DNA from: [Mycobacterium] zoologicum
GTDB taxonomy: Bacteria > Actinomycetota > Actinomycetes > Mycobacteriales > Mycobacteriaceae
Assembly: GCF_020172665.1 (NCBI RefSeq)
Contig: NZ_CP083985.1
Span: 2,572,853 to 2,636,852 of the forward strand
DNA: 64,000 bases
Reading direction: 5' to 3'
In this document: one piece after another, positions 9,114 to 23,456 of the stretch
Layout: each line of letters begins with the position of its first letter
Numbering within the stretch: position 1 is the first letter of the stretch
Notes under the pieces: generated by a model
Database searches by the model: none
What the model was told of the DNA's origin: nothing
The model's input: only the letters and a program-made list of their open reading frames with translations
Translations under genes and position numbers: made by a program

Positions 9114-10053
9114 GCCCGCTATCGACCCCATAGTGCTGAAGGTACTGGACGCGGTTCCGTTCCGGTTGTCACTCGACGACGGTGTGGAAGCGGCGCGCCG
9201 GCTGATGCGGGACCTGCCGCGCCTGCCGGTACACCCAGAGGTGGCCAGCGAAGACTGCGTCATCGACGGCCCGGGCGGCGACCTGCCGATCCGCATCTAC
9301 CGTCCGGCCGGCGCCCCGGCCTCCGGTGCCCCGGCCTCCGGCGCCCCGGTCGTGGTGTTCTTCCACGGCGGCGGATTCGTCGCCGGCGACCTCGACACCC
9401 ATGACGGCACCGCTCGCCTGCACGCCGCCAGCGCCGACGCGGTGGTGGTGTCGGTGGACTACCGGCTGGCCCCTGAGCACCCGTTCCCGGCCGCCGTCGA
9501 CGACGCGTTCGCGGCCACCAAGTGGGTGGCGGCGCACGCCGACGAACTGGGTGTCGACCCGGCCCGGCTCGCGGTGGCCGGCGACTCGGCCGGCGGGAAC
9601 CTGGCCGCCGTCGTGTCGCAGCTGGCCCGCAATGCCGGCGGCCCGGATATCGCCTTCCAGCTGCTGTGGTATCCGGCAACCACCTACGACATCAGCCTGC
9701 CGTCGTTCACCGAGAACGCCCACGCGCCGATCATCGACACCGAGGCGATCGCCGCGTTGAGCCTGGCCTACGCGGGTCACCTCGATCTGAGCGACCCGCC
9801 GGCGACCCTGGCGCCGGCCCGCGCCGCGAATCTGGCGGGACTGCCGCCGGCCTACATCGCGGTGGCCGGCCACGACCCGCTGCGCGACGACGGCATCCGC
9901 TACGGCGAGCTGCTGGCCGCGGCCGGGGTGCCGGCGCAGGTGGACAACGCCGAGACGCTGATTCACGGCTACCTGGGCTATGCCGGGGCGATCCCGGCGG
10001 CCACCGAGGCCGCCGATCGCGGGCTGGCCGCACTGAAAGCCGCCCTGAAGTAG
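9106..10053 (+). CDS. LipH/LipI-like carboxylesterase (HSL family)
   Basis: About 315 residues, hormone-sensitive-lipase family. The oxyanion motif [11 protein letters not shown] is near residue 86, the nucleophile elbow [13 protein letters not shown] near 157, the acid in [10 protein letters not shown] near 257 and the catalytic His in LIHGYLG near 287. [11 protein letters not shown] and LPSFTENA are shared with mycobacterial LipH/LipI. A 15-bp tandem repeat gives the residue string [13 protein letters not shown] before the oxyanion strand. Start may be GTG at 9106 or ATG at 9112; no strong ribosome site is seen, so a leaderless transcript is possible. It heads an operon with the VOC and monooxygenase genes. 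Confidence 0.88.
   Translation: MSMPAIDPIVLKVLDAVPFRLSLDDGVEAARRLMRDLPRLPVHPEVASEDCVIDGPGGDLPIRIYRPAGAPASGAPASGAPVVVFFHGGGFVAGDLDTHDGTARLHAASADAVVVSVDYRLAPEHPFPAAVDDAFAATKWVAAHADELGVDPARLAVAGDSAGGNLAAVVSQLARNAGGPDIAFQLLWYPATTYDISLPSFTENAHAPIIDTEAIAALSLAYAGHLDLSDPPATLAPARAANLAGLPPAYIAVAGHDPLRDDGIRYGELLAAAGVPAQVDNAETLIHGYLGYAGAIPAATEAADRGLAALKAALK
9313..9350. repeat. 15-bp tandem repeat inside the esterase gene
   Basis: Two full units of GCCCCGGCCTCCGG(T/C) at 9313-9327 and 9328-9342, with a third partial unit. It is in frame and encodes repeated Ala-Pro-Ala-Ser-Gly, so copy changes would alter a surface loop without a frameshift. Confidence 0.75.
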
Positions 10054-10057
10054 TCCG

Positions 10058-10345
10058 ATGAGACTGAACCAGGTCACCATCGGCAGTACCGACCTGGACC
10101 GTGCCGAGCGGTTCGACCGGATGCTGGGCCTGCAGCTGATCGTCATCTACTTCGAATGCGACGACGTCGACGCCGAATACCGGCGGCTGCACGGCTCGGT
10201 CGAATTCACTACTGCCCCTGCCGATATGCCGTGGTTGTGGCGCGAAGCCCGGCTGTCCGACCCCGACGGGCACCCGCTGTGCCTGTATGCCGCCGGCGAG
10301 GCCCGCCGGAATCCGCCGTGGCGACTCGACAGGAGCGATCAGTGA
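10058..10345 (+). CDS. Shortened VOC (glyoxalase/bleomycin-resistance) family protein
   Basis: A 95-residue protein starting MRLNQVTIGSTDLDRAERFD, a typical VOC beginning, and ending in WLWREARLSDPDGHPLCLYA, a typical VOC end. Full members are about 125 residues. Here GLQLIV runs straight into IYFECDDVDAE, so the segment of about 30 residues that normally lies between the first and third strands is missing, in frame. It could be inactive or a dimer-dependent remnant. It starts 4 bases after the esterase stop and its TGA overlaps the GTG of the monooxygenase gene. Confidence 0.75.
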   Translation: MRLNQVTIGSTDLDRAERFDRMLGLQLIVIYFECDDVDAEYRRLHGSVEFTTAPADMPWLWREARLSDPDGHPLCLYAAGEARRNPPWRLDRSDQ

Positions 10346-11826
10346 ACGAGCAACCCGATTACGAAGTCCTGATCGTCGGCGCCGGCTTCTCCGGCATCGG
10401 CGCGGCGATCCGCCTGGATGCGGCCGACATGGCCGACTATCTGATCGTCGAGGCCGGCGACGGGGTCGGCGGCACCTGGCACTGGAACACCTATCCTGGT
10501 ATCGCAGTGGATATTCCGTCGTTCTCCTATCAGTTCTCGTTCGAGCAGAGCGCCGCGTGGTCGCGCACCTACGCGCCCGGTGCTGAACTGAAGGCGTACG
10601 CCGAGCACTGCACCGACAAATACGACCTGCGCTCCCGAATCCGCTTCAACACCAAGGTGATCGAGGCCGGCTACGACGACGTCGACGGCCTGTGGCGGGT
10701 GCGGACCGATACCTGCGGAGAGATCACCGCGCGATTCCTGATCAACGCCAGCGGCGTGTTGACCACCCCGAACCTGCCCGACATCGACGGCGCCGGCACT
10801 TTCGCCGGGGTGAACATCCACACCGCACGCTGGGACCACTCCCAGGACCTGACCGGTAAGCGGGTCGCGGTGATCGGCACCGGCGCCTCGGCCGTTCAGG
10901 TGGTCCCCGAGGTCGCCCCGAAGGTCGCCGAGCTCACCGTCTTTCAGCGCACACCGATCTGGTGTTTCCCGAAATTCGACATGCCGCTTGCCGCGCCGGT
11001 GCGCTGGGCGATGCGCATTCCCGGCGGCAAGGCCCTGCAGAGGTGGGCCAGTCAGGCCTACGTCGAGGCGACCTTCCCGATCGCGGCGCAGTACTTCACC
11101 GTGTTTCCGCTGGCCAAGCAGATGGAATCCGCCGGCCGGGCGTATCTGCGCCGGCAGGTGCACGACCCGGTGGTCCGCGATCAGCTCACGCCGCGTTACG
11201 CGGTGGGCTGCAAACGGCCCGGGTTCCACAACACCTACCTGTCGACGTTCAACCGCGACAACGTGCATCTGGTCGTCGACCCGATCGAGCGGATCACTCC
11301 CACCGGTGTGGTGACGGCCGACGGAACGGCTCGCGACGTCGACGTGCTGATCCTGGCGACCGGGTTCAAGGTGATGGACAGCGACAACATCCCCACCTTC
11401 GCCGTGACCGGAAGCGGCGGACAGTCGCTGAGCCGGTTCTGGGACGAGCACCGACTGCAGGCCTACGAAGGCGTGAGCATCCCCGGGTTTCCGAACATGT
11501 TCAGCGTCTTCGGGCCGTACGGCTACGTCGGGTCGTCGTATTTCGCGCTGGTCGAGGCGCAGACCCACCACATCGTGCGCTGCCTCAAACGCGCCCGCAG
11601 CAGCGGTGCGACCCGCATCGAGATCTCCGAGGCCGCCAACGACCGGTATTTCGCCGAGATGATGCGCAAGCGGCACCGGCAGGTGTTCTGGCAGGACAGC
11701 TGCCGGCAGGCCAACAGCTACTACTTCGACAAGAACGGCGACGTGCCGCTGCGGCCAACCACCACCGTCGAGGCGTACTGGCGCAGCCGGCGCTTCGACC
11801 TCGACGACTACCGGTTCAGCGCGTAG
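10342..11826 (+). CDS. FAD-dependent Baeyer-Villiger-type monooxygenase
   Basis: A 494-residue class B flavin monooxygenase. The FAD-binding loop GAGFSGIG is near residue 12, the BVMO fingerprint FAGVNIHTARW near 155, and the NADPH-binding loop GTGASAVQVV near 178; ATGFK near 340 is also conserved. Predicted to insert oxygen next to a carbonyl or oxidise a soft heteroatom. The start is GTG at 10342, with AGGAG six bases upstream and a GTGA overlap with the VOC gene; upstream open frame is not used. In M. tuberculosis a monooxygenase also lies beside metK (from memory, Rv1393c). An esterase next to a BVMO suits stepwise ketone-to-ester-to-alcohol degradation (inference). Confidence 0.88.
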   Translation: MNEQPDYEVLIVGAGFSGIGAAIRLDAADMADYLIVEAGDGVGGTWHWNTYPGIAVDIPSFSYQFSFEQSAAWSRTYAPGAELKAYAEHCTDKYDLRSRIRFNTKVIEAGYDDVDGLWRVRTDTCGEITARFLINASGVLTTPNLPDIDGAGTFAGVNIHTARWDHSQDLTGKRVAVIGTGASAVQVVPEVAPKVAELTVFQRTPIWCFPKFDMPLAAPVRWAMRIPGGKALQRWASQAYVEATFPIAAQYFTVFPLAKQMESAGRAYLRRQVHDPVVRDQLTPRYAVGCKRPGFHNTYLSTFNRDNVHLVVDPIERITPTGVVTADGTARDVDVLILATGFKVMDSDNIPTFAVTGSGGQSLSRFWDEHRLQAYEGVSIPGFPNMFSVFGPYGYVGSSYFALVEAQTHHIVRCLKRARSSGATRIEISEAANDRYFAEMMRKRHRQVFWQDSCRQANSYYFDKNGDVPLRPTTTVEAYWRSRRFDLDDYRFSA

Positions 11827-11842
11827 CCCCTAGTCCCTCACC

Positions 11843-11902
11843 GCCGAGCGTGAAGTTGGCTTCACGTTCGGCGCCGAGAGTGAACTTGGCTTCACGCTCG
11901 GC
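11843..11902. repeat. Tandem 30-bp hairpin repeat, probable bidirectional terminator
   Basis: Two adjacent 30-base units at 11843-11872 and 11873-11902. Each is itself an inverted repeat: arms GCCGAGCGTGAA and TTCACGTTCGGC around a GTTGGC loop in unit 1, with four base differences in unit 2. They fill most of the 86-bp gap between the convergent monooxygenase and metK genes. The position suits termination from both sides, although there is no T-run. The GCCGAGCGTG core recurs elsewhere in the window (for example 20493-20502 on the minus strand). Confidence 0.7.
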
Positions 11903-11912
11903 GGGGGCGCGG

Positions 11913-13124
<1,212 letters not shown>

Positions 13125-13275
13125 AATGTCAACCCTTCCGCGCGTCACCGCGCTGTACAAAAGATAGGCCGGGCAAATATAGCGTCTGCGCTCTGCCCGC
13201 TACGCCAGTGGGCAATACCCGCAGCCGGCGCCCGGCCTACGTCATAACCCCCGGCTCGCTACCGTAGCAGCGCTC

Positions 13276-14526
13276 TCATCGATCGTGCACATGCAGGAAG
13301 TCCGCGACCGCGTCGACGATCCGGCTGGCCATCAACGTCTTGGAGCCGGGTTCGAGGGCGGACTCGGTGCCGTCGGCGGCCAGCAGCCACCCGTCGTTGT
13401 GGTCCACCTCGAAGGCCAGTCCGTCCCCGACGGCGTTGACCACCAGCAGATCGCAGCCCTTGCGGCGCAGTTTCGCCCGCGCGTGGAACAGCACGTCGCC
13501 GTTCTCGTCGCCGGTCTCGGCGGCGAATCCGACGATGGCGCGCATGTGGGGCAACTGCCCGTCATTGCGGGCCCGGACCGCACCGGCCAGCACGTCGTCG
13601 TTGCGGACCAGATCGATGGTGGGAGCCTGATCCTCGGCGTCGGCGCTCTTCTTGATCTTGGCCGGGGCCATCCGGGTCGGACGGAAGTCGGCGACGGCGG
13701 CGGCCATCACCAGCACGTCGGCCTCCGGGGCGTGCTTGGTCACCGCGTCATGCAGCTGCTGGGCGGAGCTGACGTGCACCACGTCGACGCCGGCCGGGTC
13801 GGCCAGGCCTGCGGTGTGCGCGGCGATCAGCGTGACCTCAGCGCCGCGCTGGGCGGCCACCCGGGCCACCGCGTAGCCCTGCTTGCCCGAACTGCGGTTA
13901 CCGATGAAGCGAACGGGGTCTATCGGCTCGCGGGTGCCGCCCGCGGTAACCAGCACCCGCTGGCCGGCCAGGTCGTAGCGCAGCGCATCGGCTCGTTCCA
14001 GCAGCAGCGAGGCGAACGTGTTGATCTCCTCGGCCTCGGGCAGCCGGCCCGGTCCGGTGTCGGCACCGGTCAGCCGTCCCGAGGCGGGCTCGAGGACCAC
14101 CGCGCCGCGCTCCCGCAGGGTCGCCACATTGGCGACGGTGGCCGGGTGCTGCCACATCTCGGTGTGCATAGCCGGGGCGAACAGCACCGGACAGCGGGCG
14201 GTGAGCAGGGTGGCGGTCAGCAGGTCGTCGGCGCGGCCGGCCACCGCGCGGGCCAGCAGGTCCGCGGTTGCCGGCGCCACCACCACCAGGTCGGCCTGCT
14301 GGCCGATGGCGACGTGCGGCACCTGCGGAACGTCATCGAAGACCCCGGTGTGCACCGGATTGCCGGAGAGCGCCTCGAAGGTCGCGGCGCCGACAAAGCG
14401 CAGCGCGGACTCGGTGGGCAGTACGCGCACCGAGTGGCCGGCTTCGGCCAGCTGCCGCACGACGGTGCAGGCCTTGTAGGCGGCGATGCCGCCGGAGACG
14501 CCGACGACGACCCGTTTGGCATCCAC
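13276..14526 (-). CDS. coaBC: Bifunctional CoaBC (phosphopantothenoylcysteine synthase/decarboxylase)
   Basis: Catalyses two steps of coenzyme A synthesis: CTP-dependent joining of cysteine to 4-phosphopantothenate and FMN-dependent decarboxylation. The 416-residue protein has the flavoprotein CoaC domain first (VVVGVSGGIAAYKA, then APATADLLA, then LFAPAMHTEMWQHP near residue 115) and the CoaB domain after about residue 185 (RFIGNRSSGKQGYAVA, then AAVADFRP with KIKKS). The start is GTG at 14526; an ATG four bases in is out of frame. It lies 23 bases after rpoZ. Confidence 0.95.
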   Translation of the reverse strand: MDAKRVVVGVSGGIAAYKACTVVRQLAEAGHSVRVLPTESALRFVGAATFEALSGNPVHTGVFDDVPQVPHVAIGQQADLVVVAPATADLLARAVAGRADDLLTATLLTARCPVLFAPAMHTEMWQHPATVANVATLRERGAVVLEPASGRLTGADTGPGRLPEAEEINTFASLLLERADALRYDLAGQRVLVTAGGTREPIDPVRFIGNRSSGKQGYAVARVAAQRGAEVTLIAAHTAGLADPAGVDVVHVSSAQQLHDAVTKHAPEADVLVMAAAVADFRPTRMAPAKIKKSADAEDQAPTIDLVRNDDVLAGAVRARNDGQLPHMRAIVGFAAETGDENGDVLFHARAKLRRKGCDLLVVNAVGDGLAFEVDHNDGWLLAADGTESALEPGSKTLMASRIVDAVADFLHVHDR

Positions 14527-14549
14527 GGCTACGCGCCCCCGAACCTCTG

Positions 14550-14873
14550 CTACTCGCCTTCGGTGTATTCGAGCAGGTCGCCGTGGATCTCGCGCATCGC
14601 GATCGACAGCGGCTTCTCCTGCAGGCCGGGCTCGACCAGCGGCCCGACGTACTCGAGGATGCCCTCCCCGAGCTGGTTGTAGTAGTCGTTGATCTGGCGC
14701 GCGCGCTTGGCCGCGTAGATCACCAGGGCGTACTTGCTCGACGCACGCTGCAGCAGCTCATCGATGGGCGGGTTGGTGATGCCGAGCGGCGTGTCGTACC
14801 CGCCGATGGTCGACGGGTCGAACTCGTCGGCGTCGGTGGTCGACTCGGCCTGTGCGGTACTCACGTGAGACAT
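14550..14873 (-). CDS. rpoZ: RNA polymerase omega subunit
   Basis: Small subunit that helps assemble the beta-prime subunit of RNA polymerase. The 107-residue protein contains the mycobacterial core [20 protein letters not shown] followed by [16 protein letters not shown] and ends YTEGE. The N-terminal 25 residues are variable as usual. ATG at 14873 is close behind AGGAG; GTG at 14864 is a possible alternative. It sits between gmk and coaBC in the classic mihF-gmk-rpoZ-coaBC order. Confidence 0.95.
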   Translation of the reverse strand: MSHVSTAQAESTTDADEFDPSTIGGYDTPLGITNPPIDELLQRASSKYALVIYAAKRARQINDYYNQLGEGILEYVGPLVEPGLQEKPLSIAMREIHGDLLEYTEGE

Positions 14874-14925
14874 TCTCCTGCGCTTGTGCTGTCTGAGCTG
14901 TGCGATGACTGGGGGTTCGGGTCGG

Positions 14926-15528
14926 TCAGGCCGGACCCGGTGTGCTGTCCACCAGCAAGGATACCAATTCTGAACAGGCGGTTTCCAATCGAGCGTTCAC
15001 CACCACCCGGTCGAAGTCTCCTTGGGCCGCCAATTCGGTGCGTGCGGTGGCCAGCCGGCGCGCCATGACGTCCTCGGATTCGGTGCCGCGGCCGGCCAGC
15101 CTGGCCTGCAGCGTCTCCCAATCCGGCGGCGCCAGAAACACCGTGACGGCTTCGGGAAGAGCCTTCTTGATGGACCGTGCGCCGGCCAGGTCGACCTCGA
15201 TCAGGACCGGGCGCCCGGAGCGGGTCGCGTCGTCCACCGGGGCGGCCGGGGTGCCCGATCGCTGCAGGCCACCGTGGATGTCGGCCCACTCCAGCAGCGC
15301 ATCGGTGTCGATAAGCCGGTCGAACTCCTCGGGCGTCACGAACCGGTAGTCGACACCGTCGACCTCACCGGGCCGCGGTGCACGAGTGGTCGCCGAGACG
15401 CTGAAGTACAGGTTCGGCACCCGCTCGCGCAGGCAGCGGACAACGCTGGATTTTCCGACCGCGGAGGGACCGGACAGCACCACGACGCGTCCCGCGTACC
15501 GGCTGTCCGGTCCTCCACCGGCATTCAC
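14926..15528 (-). CDS. gmk: Guanylate kinase
   Basis: Phosphorylates GMP to GDP. The 200-residue protein carries the P-loop [16 protein letters not shown] near residue 17, the GMP-binding segment [19 protein letters not shown] near 43 and the adenine-contact region near 145. GTG start at 15528, only seven bases after the mihF stop, so it is co-transcribed with mihF. The C-terminus ends DSTPGPA. Confidence 0.95.
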   Translation of the reverse strand: MNAGGGPDSRYAGRVVVLSGPSAVGKSSVVRCLRERVPNLYFSVSATTRAPRPGEVDGVDYRFVTPEEFDRLIDTDALLEWADIHGGLQRSGTPAAPVDDATRSGRPVLIEVDLAGARSIKKALPEAVTVFLAPPDWETLQARLAGRGTESEDVMARRLATARTELAAQGDFDRVVVNARLETACSELVSLLVDSTPGPA

Positions 15529-15535
15529 TGTCGGA

Positions 15536-15853
15536 TCAGGAGAAGTCGAACTTCTCCAGCAGCGCCTTGCGCTGCCGGTCGCCCAGGCCGCGCAGACGGC
15601 GGGTGGGGGCGATTTCGAGTTCGGTCATGATCTCCTGCGCCTTGACCTTGCCGACCTTGGGCAGCGCCTCCAGCAGTGCGGAGACCTTCATCTTGCCCAG
15701 GACCTCATCGGTCTCGGCATCCTTCAGCACCTGCTTCAGGTTGGTGCCACCGCGCTTCAGGCGGTCCTTGAGCTCCGCTCGGATTCGACGCGCGGCGGCC
15801 GCCTTCTCCAAAGCGGCAGCGCGCTGCTCGTCGGTCAACTGGGGAAGGGCCAC
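15536..15853 (-). CDS. mihF: Mycobacterial integration host factor (mIHF)
   Basis: Essential nucleoid-associated DNA-binding protein, also the host factor for phage L5 integration. The 105-residue form [20 protein letters not shown], with [20 protein letters not shown] (helix-two turn-helix region) and a basic [15 protein letters not shown] tail, matches the short mycobacterial version. Start is GTG at 15853 with GGAGG five bases upstream. It heads the mihF-gmk-rpoZ-coaBC operon. Confidence 0.95.
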   Translation of the reverse strand: MALPQLTDEQRAAALEKAAAARRIRAELKDRLKRGGTNLKQVLKDAETDEVLGKMKVSALLEALPKVGKVKAQEIMTELEIAPTRRLRGLGDRQRKALLEKFDFS

Positions 15854-16252
15854 GATTCCTCCGTCTCATCGTCATCGGCGGACACCGATGTTTTCCTTGT
15901 CTCGGCCGGGTACTCCTGCCAGAGACGACGACCGTACCCACGCCGTCTGACGAAATCTAACCCCACCCCCCGATTCCGGCTACAAATGCCCAGCGTGCGG
16001 GGCCGGTGCCGGGCGGGTCCGGCCCCACCCGGCCGGGTTGCGGCGAGCCGGATCCGGCGAGCCGCAGCGGCAGCATGCACGGCCAAGAAAACCCAGCATG
16101 ACCTGGGCGTTTGATCAGATCAACCGCCCGGCCCGGGCGGCGCGAAGTGTCCCCGCAACGGCGCTTCGAGCTGCCACGGACAACGACGACATTGAATTCG
16201 CACTCCACGGCGTGTCGGGCGTGTCGAAACCGGTTCCGCGGGGATTCCCCGC
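15854..16252. other. 399-bp gap between mihF and pyrF; mihF promoter region
   Basis: No convincing gene is seen. The end near mihF should hold its promoter: TAGATT on the minus strand at about 15954-15959 is a possible -10 box. The middle has clustered GC-rich inverted repeats built on CCGG and GCCG. In M. tuberculosis a PE/PPE pair lies between the pyrF and mihF equivalents (from memory); none is present here. Confidence 0.5.
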
Positions 16253-17073
16253 TTACCCGGCCAGATACGCCACGGCGTCGCGCAGCCGCTCCCCCGCCGC
16301 CCGTAGCGCCGCGACGTCGGGGCCTGCGCGCAGCACCTCGCGGGAGACCGCCGGCAGCAGTGTGCCCGCAGCGGCCCCGCCCAGGCCGGCCAGCGCCTCG
16401 AGACGCCCTCCCTGGGCCCCGACGCCCGGCACCAGTACCGGGCCGCCCAGAGCGCTCAGGTCGGGCACCTCGCGCAGCGTGGCGCCCACCACGACGCCGA
16501 CCGATCCGGATCCGGTGCCCCGATTCAGCGCGGCGGCGGCGTCGACGATCGTCTGCGCGACGGTGCGGCCGTCGGCCGCGGTGGCACGCTGCACAGCGGC
16601 ACCCTCCGGGTTCGAGGTGGCGGCCAGCACGAAGACGCCCCGCCGGTTGGCCTCCGCGGTGTCCAGCAGCGGCTGCAGCGACCCGAAGCCCAGATACGGC
16701 GAGGCGGTCACCGCGTCGGCCGCCAGCGGCGAATCACCGGCCCAGGCCGCGGCGTAGGCCGCCATCGTCGTACCGATGTCGCCGCGTTTGGCGTCGGCAA
16801 GCACCAGCACGCCGGCCTCGCGCAGCGCGGCGACGGTGCGCTCCAGCACTGCGAACCCGGCTGATCCGTACGCCTCGAAGAACGCCACCTGCGGCTTGAC
16901 GACGGCGAACTCGGCGAACGCGCTCACGCACGTCTCGCTGAACACGGCCAGGCCGTCTGACGTCGCGGGCAGGCCCCACGCGGCGAGCAGCTCGGGGTGC
17001 GGGTCGATGCCCAGGCACAGCGGCCCGCGGGCCGCAGTCGCCTCTGCCAGGCGCGTCCCGAACCCGGCCGTCA

Positions 17074-17074
<1 letters not shown>
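16253..17074 (-). CDS. pyrF: Orotidine 5'-phosphate decarboxylase (type 2)
   Basis: Final step of UMP synthesis, decarboxylating OMP. The 273-residue length and motif [18 protein letters not shown] (about residues 93-110, with the catalytic Lys and Asp) are those of the long actinobacterial Pyr[13 protein letters not shown] at the N-terminus and [10 protein letters not shown] near 215 also fit. Its ATG shares one base with the carB TGA (TGATG), making it the last gene of the pyr operon. Confidence 0.96.
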
Positions 17075-20418
<3,344 letters not shown>

Positions 20419-20512
20419 TATTTTCCCTCTCCGATCTGGGCGCGAGCGCGCGCAAATGTACGGCAAATCCCAGGTCGCAGCGAACGCTTGTGCACGCTCG
20501 GCGGAGGTGGGT

Positions 20513-21640
20513 TCACTGCTTCTCCCCTGCCATCAGGTCTACGAACTGGTCGAACAGGTACTCGGCGTCGTGCGGTCCGGCCGCGGCCTCCGGGTGGTAC
20601 TGCACCGAGAAAGCTCGGCCGTCGGCGAGTTTCACGCCCTCGACGACGCCGTCGTTGGCGCAGGTGTGACTGACCAGTCCCGGACCGAACTCGGTGTCGA
20701 AACGCTGGCCTGCCTCACCTTCCAGGGCGAAGCCGTGGTTCTGCGCGGTGACGGCCACCCGGCCGGTGGCGTGGTCGATCACCGGGATGTTGATGCCCCG
20801 GTGCCCGAACGTCATCTTGTAGGTCTTCAGCCCCAGCGCCCTGCCCAGAATCTGGTTGCCGAAACAGATTCCGAACAGCGGGATTCCGGCCCCCAGCACC
20901 TCGCGGGTCAAGGCGACCATGGCCTCTGCGGTGGCCGGGTCCCCGGGTCCGTTGGACAGGAACACCCCGTCGGGCCCCAGTGCGGCGATCTCATCGAAGC
21001 TCACCGACGACGGCAGCACGTGGCTGCGAATTCCACGACGGGCGAAGTTGCGCGGCGTGTTGGTCTTGATACCCAAGTCCAGCGCGGCGACGGTGAACCG
21101 GTGCGCCCCTTCGGGTTCCACCACATACTCGGCGTCGGTGCTGACCTGGCCGGCGAGATCGGCGCCGAGCATCGCCGGCTGCTCACGAACCCGGCGCACC
21201 AGCTCCTCTTCCGGGGCGAGCGCATCGCCGGAGAACACCCCGGCCTTCATCGAGCCGTGGTTGCGCAGGTGGCGCACCACGGTGCGGGTGTCCACGCCGG
21301 CCACCCCGACGATGCCCTGGCGCACCAATTCGTCTTCGAGGGTTCCGGTGGCCCGCCAGTTCGACGCGCGCGGCGACGGGTCACGCACGACGTAGCCGGC
21401 CACCCAGATCTTGTCGTCGCGGCTCTCGCCGTCTTCGTGATTCCAGCCGGTGTTGCCGATCTGCGGGGCGGTGGCCACCACGATCTGCCGGTGGTAGCTG
21501 GGGTCGGTCAGCGTCTCCTGGTAGCCGGACATGCCGGTGGAGAACACCGCCTCACCCAGGCTCTGGCCCACGGCCCCGAACCGGGTTCCGGTGAAGACCC
21601 TGCCGTCCTCGAGAACCAGGGCGGCTGCTGTGTTGCTCAT
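20513..21640 (-). CDS. carA: Carbamoyl-phosphate synthase small chain
   Basis: Glutamine amidotransferase subunit giving ammonia to CarB. The 375-residue protein has the CPSase small domain ([32 protein letters not shown]) and a class I glutaminase domain with the nucleophile motif [15 protein letters not shown] near residue 250 and the His-Glu pair in [11 protein letters not shown] near 357. ATG start at 21640 overlaps the preceding membrane gene by four bases. Confidence 0.96.
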   Translation of the reverse strand: MSNTAAALVLEDGRVFTGTRFGAVGQSLGEAVFSTGMSGYQETLTDPSYHRQIVVATAPQIGNTGWNHEDGESRDDKIWVAGYVVRDPSPRASNWRATGTLEDELVRQGIVGVAGVDTRTVVRHLRNHGSMKAGVFSGDALAPEEELVRRVREQPAMLGADLAGQVSTDAEYVVEPEGAHRFTVAALDLGIKTNTPRNFARRGIRSHVLPSSVSFDEIAALGPDGVFLSNGPGDPATAEAMVALTREVLGAGIPLFGICFGNQILGRALGLKTYKMTFGHRGINIPVIDHATGRVAVTAQNHGFALEGEAGQRFDTEFGPGLVSHTCANDGVVEGVKLADGRAFSVQYHPEAAAGPHDAEYLFDQFVDLMAGEKQ

Positions 21641-22155
21641 CGTTCATCCTTTAGCCAGCGGGTGTATTCGGCACGGTCGTCGGCGCGGAAGCCGGTGTCC
21701 ATCTCGGTGCCCGACGGCAGTCGCCAGCGGATCGCAAGCACGCCGTCGTGAGGCCGGGTGGGCAGCGTGGGAATGACCCGTCCGGCGATGCCGCTTTCGG
21801 TGCGCACCGCGGTGATCGAGTCTTCCGGTATCCAGATCGGCTGAGCTCCGCTGCGCTGCACCATGATTCCCTCGGGGTACCGAGTGAGTACCGCCTTGGT
21901 GCGATAGCCCAGGTCCGAGACCACCACCCGGTCGTTCCACTTCGGGGCCAGGGTGCAGCCCAGGTAGACGCCTCGGGTGGCCCCGACACTGGGCGCACCG
22001 ACGGTGTCGGGCACCGAGGGCAGGGCGCCGATCAGTGCGTCCTGCAACTGCCCGCGGTGCCGCCAGCCGCGCATCATCAACCGGATCAGCAGGCCGATGA
22101 TGACCACCAGCACCGCGGCGAAGATCAGCGACCCCACCATCGTGGGCGTGTTCAC
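21637..22155 (-). CDS. Conserved membrane-anchored protein of the pyr operon
   Basis: A 172-residue protein with one N-terminal transmembrane helix ([20 protein letters not shown], residues 9-28) and a cytosolic domain rich in beta-strands, ending [14 protein letters not shown] similar gene holds the same place between pyrC and carA in M. tuberculosis (Rv1382, from memory). The fold may be PH-like, but no function is known. The start is GTG at 22155. It overlaps pyrC (GTGA) and carA (ATGA) by four bases each, so it is tightly coupled to pyrimidine synthesis genes. Confidence 0.85.
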   Translation of the reverse strand: MNTPTMVGSLIFAAVLVVIIGLLIRLMMRGWRHRGQLQDALIGALPSVPDTVGAPSVGATRGVYLGCTLAPKWNDRVVVSDLGYRTKAVLTRYPEGIMVQRSGAQPIWIPEDSITAVRTESGIAGRVIPTLPTRPHDGVLAIRWRLPSGTEMDTGFRADDRAEYTRWLKDER

Positions 22156-23456
22156 GCCGGTGACCTCCCGTCACGAGCGGTCACCCGGCCGCGCAGCAGC
22201 GTCGCGGTGACGGTGGCCGGCAGCGTCATCTCCTCGTAGGGGGTGTTCGCCGACCGGCTGGCCAGGTCGGTGCCGGTGACCACCCAGCTCGCCTGCGGGT
22301 CGACGACCGTGAGGTTGGCCGGCTCCCCGACCTCCAGCGGACGGCCCTGGTCGGGCAGGCCGACGATCGCCGCGGGCCGCTCACTCATCACCCGGGCCAC
22401 GTCTCGCCAGCTGAGCAGCCCCGGCTCGACCATGGTTGCCACCACCACCGACAGCGCGGTCTGCAGGCCGAGCATCCCGGGGCGGGCGTGGGCGAACTCG
22501 CAGTTCTTCTCCTGGTCGGCGTGCGGCGCGTGGTCGGTGGCCACGCAGTCGATGACGCCGTCGGCCAGCGCCTGGCGCAGCGCGGCGGCATCGGATTCCT
22601 CCCGCAGCGGCGGGTTGACCCGGTTGCGGCCGTCGTAGTCGGCCAGCCGGCTGTCGTCGAGCATCAGGTGGTGCGGAGTGACCTCCGCGGTCACCGCAAT
22701 CCCTTGTCCCTTGGCCCATTTGATGAGCTCCACGGTCCCGGCGGTGGAGGCGTGGCAGATGTGCAGGCGGGCGCGCGCATCGCGGGCCAGCAGGACATCG
22801 CGCGCCACGATCGACTCCTCGGCGACCCGCGGCCAGCCGGCCAGCCCCAACCGGGCGGCGGTGGGTCCCTCGTGGGCCACCGAGCCGACGGTCAGCCGGG
22901 GCTCCTCGGCGTGCTGGGCGATCAGCACCCCCAGGCCGCTGGCGTACTCCAGGGCCCGGCGCATCACCAGCGGGTCGTCCACGCACACACCGTCATCGGA
23001 GAACATCCGCACGCCCGCCGCGCCGGCGGCCATCATGCCCATCTCGGTCAGCTGGGTGCCTCCCAGCCCGACGGTGACCGCGCCGACCGGGTGCACGTCG
23101 ACCAGCCCGACCTGGCGCCCGCGCGCCCAGACGTGGTCGGTGACCACCGGCGAGTCGGCGACCGGATCGGTGTTGGCCATCGCGAAGACCGCGGTGTAGC
23201 CGCCCAGAGCCGCTGCCGCCGAGCCGGTTTCGATGTCCTCGGCGTATTCCCGGCCCGGTTCGCGCAGGTGGGTGTGCAGGTCCACGAAGCCGGGCAGCAG
23301 CACCTGGCCGGCCGCGTCGATCACCTCGCAGCCGTCCGGCGCGGTCAGGCTCGCGCCGATCTGCGCGATCTGCCCCTCGAAACCGGGGGTGCCGACCAGC
23401 ACGTCGAGCTGATCGCCTTCGCCGTAGCACCGCACGCCGCGGATGAGCACGCTCAC
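22152..23456 (-). CDS. pyrC: Dihydroorotase (class I)
   Basis: Cyclises carbamoyl aspartate to dihydroorotate. The 434-residue amidohydrolase has the zinc motif [20 protein letters not shown] near residue 56, further ligands in IAQHAEE (about 177) and ICHASTAG (about 234), and the catalytic Asp in [10 protein letters not shown] near 307. GTG start at 23456 overlaps the pyrB stop (GTGA), and its own stop overlaps the next gene. Confidence 0.96.
   Translation of the reverse strand: MSVLIRGVRCYGEGDQLDVLVGTPGFEGQIAQIGASLTAPDGCEVIDAAGQVLLPGFVDLHTHLREPGREYAEDIETGSAAAALGGYTAVFAMANTDPVADSPVVTDHVWARGRQVGLVDVHPVGAVTVGLGGTQLTEMGMMAAGAAGVRMFSDDGVCVDDPLVMRRALEYASGLGVLIAQHAEEPRLTVGSVAHEGPTAARLGLAGWPRVAEESIVARDVLLARDARARLHICHASTAGTVELIKWAKGQGIAVTAEVTPHHLMLDDSRLADYDGRNRVNPPLREESDAAALRQALADGVIDCVATDHAPHADQEKNCEFAHARPGMLGLQTALSVVVATMVEPGLLSWRDVARVMSERPAAIVGLPDQGRPLEVGEPANLTVVDPQASWVVTGTDLASRSANTPYEEMTLPATVTATLLRGRVTARDGRSPA

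Noticed and set aside
13125..13275. SAM riboswitch upstream of metK
   Set aside because: No conserved SAM-I or SAM-II core helices were found in the 151-bp gap.
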